In this document: piece by piece, positions 6,488 to 8,600 of the stretch
Layout of the letters: each line of letters begins with the position of its first letter
Numbering within the stretch: the first letter of the stretch is position 1
NCBI GenBank assembly: GCA_051649785.1
Contig: JBOFHT010000080.1
Coordinates: forward strand, 1-8,600
Direction of reading: 5' to 3'
DNA from: JBOFHT01 sp051649785
GTDB lineage: Archaea > Methanobacteriota > Methanobacteria > Methanobacteriales > Methanobacteriaceae
Length of the DNA: 8,600 nt
Translations under genes and position numbers: made by a program
Notes under the pieces: model-generated
Database searches by the model: none
The model's input: the letters and a program-made list of their open reading frames with translations, nothing else
What the model was told of the DNA's origin: nothing

Positions 6488-7081
6488 ATGCATACAACAA
6501 ATAAAATGGACTCAATATTCGAATTATTTAATGATTTAAAAGAATTAGCTGAAAATAAAAACTCAGTTAATGCTAATGAATTATTAGCTATTTTAAAAAG
6601 GGAATCATTAAAAGTAACAATTAAAGATATTATGGATATGTCAGTCCTACTTAGAGAGGATTCCAAATATGTTCAGGATAATTACAGAGAACATTACCTC
6701 GAAAGTTATATAAAAGGATTTTTACTGAGAACAAAAGAAATAAAGGAAAATAAAAATAGCTACAAAGAAGATGTGAGTACATTTGAATTTTTAGAAGCAA
6801 TAGAAATGTTAGAAGCTCCTCTTTATGACGATAAAACAAATAATGAAGAGTTATACAAGCAAGCTGGAGGAAAATGCTTCCAAATGGTTTATATAATTAT
6901 CTCACTTTACACTACTTTTATTTTAAATGAACCTATTCACCTTGTTGGAACTACATTTCCAGGAGGTAGTGCAGTTAGATTTGATTCAAACACCTATTAC
7001 TGTCCAGTTCGAGATGCTCAAAGTAAATCCCCCAATGCAGTATGTGGGTTCTGTATAGCCAAACAAGACGAAGATGTTTGA
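6488..7081 (+). CDS. DUF2115 (UPF0305) family methanogen-specific protein
   Basis: DUF2115 proteins are nearly restricted to methanogens and have no known function. The 197-residue product shows the family's C-terminal half clearly: HLVGTTFPGG (151-160; usual form HPVGTPFPGG), then YYCPVRDAQ (170-178) and AVCGFCIAKQ (184-193). Cys172, Cys186 and Cys189, with His151 or Cys130, could bind a metal such as zinc or Fe-S. The N-terminal half is helical, with the expected YREHYLESYIKGFLLR segment at 66-81. The ATG at 6488 lies 4 bases after the stop of the preceding gene and has little ribosome binding site of its own, pointing to translational coupling; Met7 is an alternative start. Pro-to-Leu and Pro-to-Thr changes in the core motif suggest a diverged paralogue rather than the housekeeping copy. 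Its place behind an ATPase-nuclease pair is unexpected. Confidence 0.85.
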   Translation: MHTTNKMDSIFELFNDLKELAENKNSVNANELLAILKRESLKVTIKDIMDMSVLLREDSKYVQDNYREHYLESYIKGFLLRTKEIKENKNSYKEDVSTFEFLEAIEMLEAPLYDDKTNNEELYKQAGGKCFQMVYIIISLYTTFILNEPIHLVGTTFPGGSAVRFDSNTYYCPVRDAQSKSPNAVCGFCIAKQDEDV

Positions 7082-7090
7082 GGAAATATT

Positions 7091-7153
7091 CTTGTAATTT
7101 AAGTGACTTTATAGTTGCTTTTATTTGAAAAACATTTTTTATTCTTATTTTTC
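7091..7153 (+). terminator. T-rich element after DUF2115, diverged copy of the element at 8099-8180
   Basis: Ten bases after the DUF2115 stop lies CTTGTAATT, a weak hairpin (AAGTGAC / GTTGCTT), then TTGCTTTTATTTG, a run of six T, and TTCTTATTTTTC. The same blocks in the same order recur at 8102-8180 (9/9, 13/13 and 12/12 bases), where the hairpin is intact. It probably terminates the ATPase operon. Confidence 0.5.
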
Positions 7154-7186
7154 TAGTAATACACCATAATGTCTTTTTTTACTAAG

Positions 7187-7296
7187 TTGAGTCTTGATCA
7201 AAAGTCGAAATTTCTAAATCAAAACTCCATTAAAAGATGGGGATTGGTGAATGAATAAAATTTTCTAATATAAAAAATCTTTTTACCAAGACTCAA
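7187..7296. repeat. 110-bp element with long inverted ends (MITE-like or structured RNA)
   Basis: The ends TTGAGTCTTG (7187-7196) and CAAGACTCAA (7287-7296) are perfect 10-bp inverted repeats. After a 3/2-base internal loop, pairing resumes as AAAAAG (7200-7205) with CTTTTT (7279-7284), for 16 bp in all. An inner hairpin, CTCCAT-TAAAAG-ATGGGG, lies near 7226-7243. No clear target-site duplication flanks the element, and no box C/D or H/ACA motif is evident. Confidence 0.6.
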
Positions 7297-7371
7297 GTTT
7301 TATTATTAATTTTTATGTTATTCATATATAGGTTAGACATTGAATTTTTAATAAATACTTGAAAAATTTAA

Positions 7372-7404
7372 TATATCTTTTAAACCTCTTTTACAAAAGA
7401 TATA
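7372..7404. repeat. Perfect 10-bp stem-loop
   Basis: TATATCTTTT (7372-7381) pairs perfectly with AAAAGATATA (7395-7404) around a 13-base loop. It is not followed by a T-run on the plus strand and its role is unknown. Confidence 0.6.
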
Positions 7405-7453
7405 ATTGATTAAGGCATGGTATGTAAGGATTATAAAATTTAGTTAATGATAA

Positions 7454-7690
7454 AATTTTGAGTCGTGTACTATAAATAAAATTACAATCAATAGACATAT
7501 TGCTATTGGATTAGTTATCTTATTTAAACCCTTCATAAAATTATTATCCTATAATCGTATTGTCCCAAGATTACTGGCAATATATATAGTTTTGGTCAAT
7601 TTAACAAGCTATGAATCCTTTGTTACAAAAATTATAAATACTGGAGCATTTAATAATATAATTGTGCTTAACATAAAACAAAATAAATAA
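7454..7690 (+). pseudogene. Open frame of 78 codons without a start, possible gene remnant
   Basis: After a TAA at 7451-7453 the frame stays open to TAA at 7688-7690, unusually long for DNA this AT-rich. It contains no ATG or GTG start and no ribosome binding site. The translation has two hydrophobic stretches (HIAIGLVILFKPF, near residues 15-27, and RLLAIYIVLVNL, near 39-50), so it could be the tail of a decayed membrane protein. I do not recognise a family. Chance openness is a real alternative. Confidence 0.3.
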
Positions 7691-7718
7691 AACACGAAGC
7701 CTTAAGGATGAATATTCT

Positions 7719-7747
7719 TGAGGAAAAGTGTACCATATTTTTCCTCA
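7719..7747 (+). promoter_or_regulatory. Leader hairpin of the small peptide gene
   Basis: TGAGGAAAA (7719-7727) and TTTTCCTCA (7739-7747) form a perfect 9-bp stem with an 11-base loop, GTGTACCATAT. The hairpin ends 8 bases before the AAGGAGG ribosome binding site. Its loop and adjoining bases are exactly complementary to 7983-7996, and its GAGGAAAA arm can alternatively pair with TTTTCCTC at 7891-7898, so at least two competing folds exist. Confidence 0.65.
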
Positions 7748-7769
7748 TACTTAAGAAGGAGGTGTGAGT

Positions 7770-7856
7770 ATGATGTCAATTGCAGAATTTATTTTATTAG
7801 TATTTGTTGCTCTATTCATAGCAGTATTTCAATATTTAATTTTATATTTTCAGTAG
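7770..7856 (+). CDS. 28-residue single-span membrane peptide, candidate type I toxin
   Basis: The peptide begins MMSIAEFILL and ends LILYFQ; residues 5-27 are almost wholly hydrophobic, enough for one membrane helix. It lacks the charged C-terminal tail of most small transport subunits. AAGGAGG at 7756-7762, 7 bases before the ATG, is one of the best ribosome binding sites in the window, so translation is likely. The second ATG (7773) would give 27 residues. Small size, hydrophobicity and the MS-[IV]-x-E beginning recall bacterial holin-like and TxpA/Fst-type toxins. The surroundings agree: a leader hairpin, CCTCCTT at 7895-7901 that could mask the ribosome binding site, and a convergent promoter for an antisense RNA. 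A membrane microprotein of other function is the alternative. Confidence 0.6.
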   Translation: MMSIAEFILLVFVALFIAVFQYLILYFQ

Positions 7857-7888
7857 TTTGATATAAAATGGAAATTGGAGTTCTTTAC

Positions 7889-7901
7889 TTTTTTCCTCCT
7901 T
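7889..7901 (+). promoter_or_regulatory. 3' segment complementary to the peptide's ribosome binding site
   Basis: CCTCCTT (7895-7901) is the exact complement of AAGGAGG (7756-7762). The preceding TTTTTTCC makes it a direct repeat of the leader's TTTTTCCTC (7738-7746). In several bacterial type I toxins a 3' anti-Shine-Dalgarno segment blocks translation in this way, and direct repeats let the antisense RNA also bind the leader, as DRa and DRb do in Fst-type loci. Confidence 0.5.
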
Positions 7902-7954
7902 TGTAGGCTCGGTTTTCATTTTCTTCCATTGTTTGGCATATTTTCATAGTAAAA

Positions 7955-7962
7955 TTTATATA
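7955..7962 (-). promoter_or_regulatory. Candidate TATA box for an antisense RNA convergent to the peptide gene
   Basis: On the minus strand TATATAAA is close to the archaeal TATA consensus. Transcription would begin about 25 bases on, near 7930-7933. The transcript would run toward the peptide gene through the segment complementary to 7889-7901, as expected for an overlapping antisense regulator. Abundant AT makes chance matches likely, so this depends on context. Confidence 0.4.
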
Positions 7963-7997
7963 GTTATCCACCTATATTAATTAATATGGTACACTTG

Positions 7998-8150
7998 CTA
8001 TTTAATTTATTTTAAATAGTTTAGAAAATCTGAGATTTTCAGTTAATCAAAAAATCTTTGGTTTTTCTTAATTCCTCTAAGTTATTTAGACTTAGATTTG
8101 CCTTGTAATTAAAGCATTTACTTGCTTTTATTTGCAAGGCATTTTTATTT
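7998..8150 (+). ncRNA. Array of five consecutive hairpins ending in a T-tract
   Basis: Five hairpins follow one another almost without gaps: CTATTTAA/TTAAATAG (7998-8019), GAAAATC/GATTTTC (8024-8040), TTAA-AAAAA/TTTTT-TTAA (8043-8071), TCTAAGT/ACTTAGA (8076-8096), and TGCCTTG/CAAGGCA (8099-8141). The last has an inner AAAGCA/TGCTTT stem. A run of five T follows the last stem and would end a plus-strand transcript. No known RNA class is recognised. It could be a small structured RNA or the 3' end of the peptide mRNA. Confidence 0.4.
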
Positions 8151-8463
8151 ATTTACTCATTCTAATTTCTTATTTTTCCAATATTTCAGTGCATAATATT
8201 TTAAAATTATTTAAATCTTTATTTAGATATAAAACTTAAGATTAGTAATCAAAATCAATCCCTATTCTTTTTACAGTTCCAATTAATGATAAATAATAGT
8301 AATATTAGTATTAGTATTAATAATTGTTAAAATTTTTATTTTTCTTAAGAATATCTTATAAAACAATTAAAATTAAACTGTTAAATATTAGATCAAAATA
8401 AAGCAAAAAGATTTATAATAATACAAAAATAAAATTTAACTAAGTAAATATAAAGTTTTAGGG

Positions 8464-8600
8464 ATGATTATAATAACAAAAATGTGGAGAGTTAGGGCTA
8501 GAGAAAAAGGTTTTCTTATAGATAGATTTAAAAAAGAAAATGTGTACTTATCGGTTAGTAAACTGAAAATTTAACTAAAATAAAATCTAAGGAAGAAATT
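8464..8600 (+). pseudogene. Broken 5' end of an Mrr-like restriction endonuclease gene, continues past the window
   Basis: From ATG 8464 (or the ATG at 8482) the frame reads MWRVRAREKGFLIDRFKKENV and then stops at 8572-8574 after 36 codons. This matches the N-terminus of a group of Mrr-like restriction proteins, usually W-[MV]-VRAG-x-G-[FY]-L-I-[DE]-x-F-x3-N-[IV]-V-x-IGW. Just after it, the second frame resumes at 8550 as I-G, then two stops (TAG where Trp is expected, then TAA), then TENLTKIKSKEEI, which fits the continuing family sequence. One frameshift plus two stops make it a pseudogene. Type IV or Mrr-like enzymes cut foreign, often methylated DNA, so this is a decayed defence gene. The family call rests on a remembered motif. 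Confidence 0.55.

Larger units (their letters stand above)
7082..7769. other. Long accessory gap with hairpins and a start-less open frame
   Basis: These 688 bases contain no gene with a normal start. They hold a T-rich element after DUF2115 (7091-7153), a large inverted-repeat structure (7187-7296), a 10-bp hairpin (7372-7404), an open frame without a start (7454-7690), and the leader of the small peptide gene (7719-7769). The density of inverted repeats is well above that of the left half of the window. Confidence 0.6.
7726..7996. repeat. 14-bp perfect inverted repeats bracketing the peptide gene
   Basis: AAGTGTACCATATT at 7726-7739 and its exact reverse complement at 7983-7996 enclose the 28-codon gene, its 3' region and a convergent TATA box. 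The left copy covers the leader hairpin loop; the right copy lies upstream of the convergent promoter. They may be operators, ends of a 271-bp mobile cassette, or arms of a long-range mRNA interaction. No target duplication is visible. Confidence 0.7.
7857..8463. other. Gap after the peptide gene: regulatory RNA candidates, hairpin array, then featureless AT-rich DNA
   Basis: The left part holds the anti-ribosome-binding-site segment (7891-7901), a convergent TATA box (7955-7962) and five consecutive hairpins (7998-8141). From about 8180 to 8460 I see only AT-rich sequence with short runs and no gene, clear fold or long repeat. Confidence 0.55.

Noticed and set aside
7187..7296. Box C/D or H/ACA guide RNA
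   Set aside because: No RTGATGA/CTGA box pair and no ACA-terminated double hairpin could be found.
7770..7856. KdpF- or CydX-like small subunit of a membrane complex
   Set aside because: No partner complex genes lie nearby, and the RNA pairing signals around the gene are unexpected for such subunits. It is not excluded.
7870..7947. Short minus-strand frames over the putative antisense RNA (for example ATG at 7929, 14 codons)
   Set aside because: They are tiny, overlap the anti-ribosome-binding-site segment and have no convincing ribosome binding site, so a noncoding antisense RNA explains the strand better.
1..8600. tRNA or rRNA genes
   Set aside because: No GC-richer segment with a T-loop GGTTC-like motif and cloverleaf arms stands out. 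In an AT-rich genome stable RNA genes would be conspicuous, and none are.

Overview
The window looks like a chromosomal segment of a very AT-rich methanogenic archaeon of the Methanobacteriaceae, most likely Methanobrevibacter or a close relative. The grounds are an archaeal-type TrpRS, an archaeal tRNA-splicing endonuclease, an F420-dependent NADP reductase, a methanogen-specific DUF2115 protein, GGTGAT-type ribosome binding sites, TATA-box promoters, and Asn-rich inserts written in AAT/AAC codons.

Layout. Positions 288-4183 hold five minus-strand housekeeping or metabolic genes: a SpoIIM/DUF95 membrane protein, trpS, endA, npdG, and a small carboxymuconolactone decarboxylase (CMD) family protein. 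CMD and npdG form one short operon. The other genes are separated by AT-rich gaps, two of which contain imperfect tandem repeats. trpS starts at TTG and CMD at GTG, both behind good ribosome binding sites. The spoIIM-like gene and trpS each end inside a hairpin followed by T residues. A permuted copy of the start of npdG lies upstream of CMD.

At 4184-4546 the orientation switches. Positions 4547-7081 hold a tight plus-strand operon: an SMC/ABC-like AAA ATPase (AAA_15/AAA_21 type), a small protein with a PD-(D/E)XK-like Asp...Glu-x-Lys signature, and a DUF2115 protein. ATPase-plus-nuclease pairs of this kind are common in anti-phage systems, so the first two genes are a candidate defence module. 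No known system name fits them clearly.

Positions 7082-8600 look like accessory DNA rich in hairpins. They include a 111-bp structure with long inverted ends, a start-less open frame of 78 codons, and a 28-residue single-span peptide behind a near-perfect ribosome binding site. The peptide locus has a leader hairpin, a 3' region complementary to the ribosome binding site, a 14-bp inverted repeat around the locus, and a convergent TATA box on the other strand. This is the architecture of a type I toxin-antitoxin locus. After it come five back-to-back hairpins ending in a T-tract, then the broken 5' end of an Mrr-like restriction endonuclease gene that runs off the window. The right half therefore reads as a small defence or decay island beside a conserved block. 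The most notable candidate is the peptide locus, because well-characterised type I toxin-antitoxin systems are bacterial.
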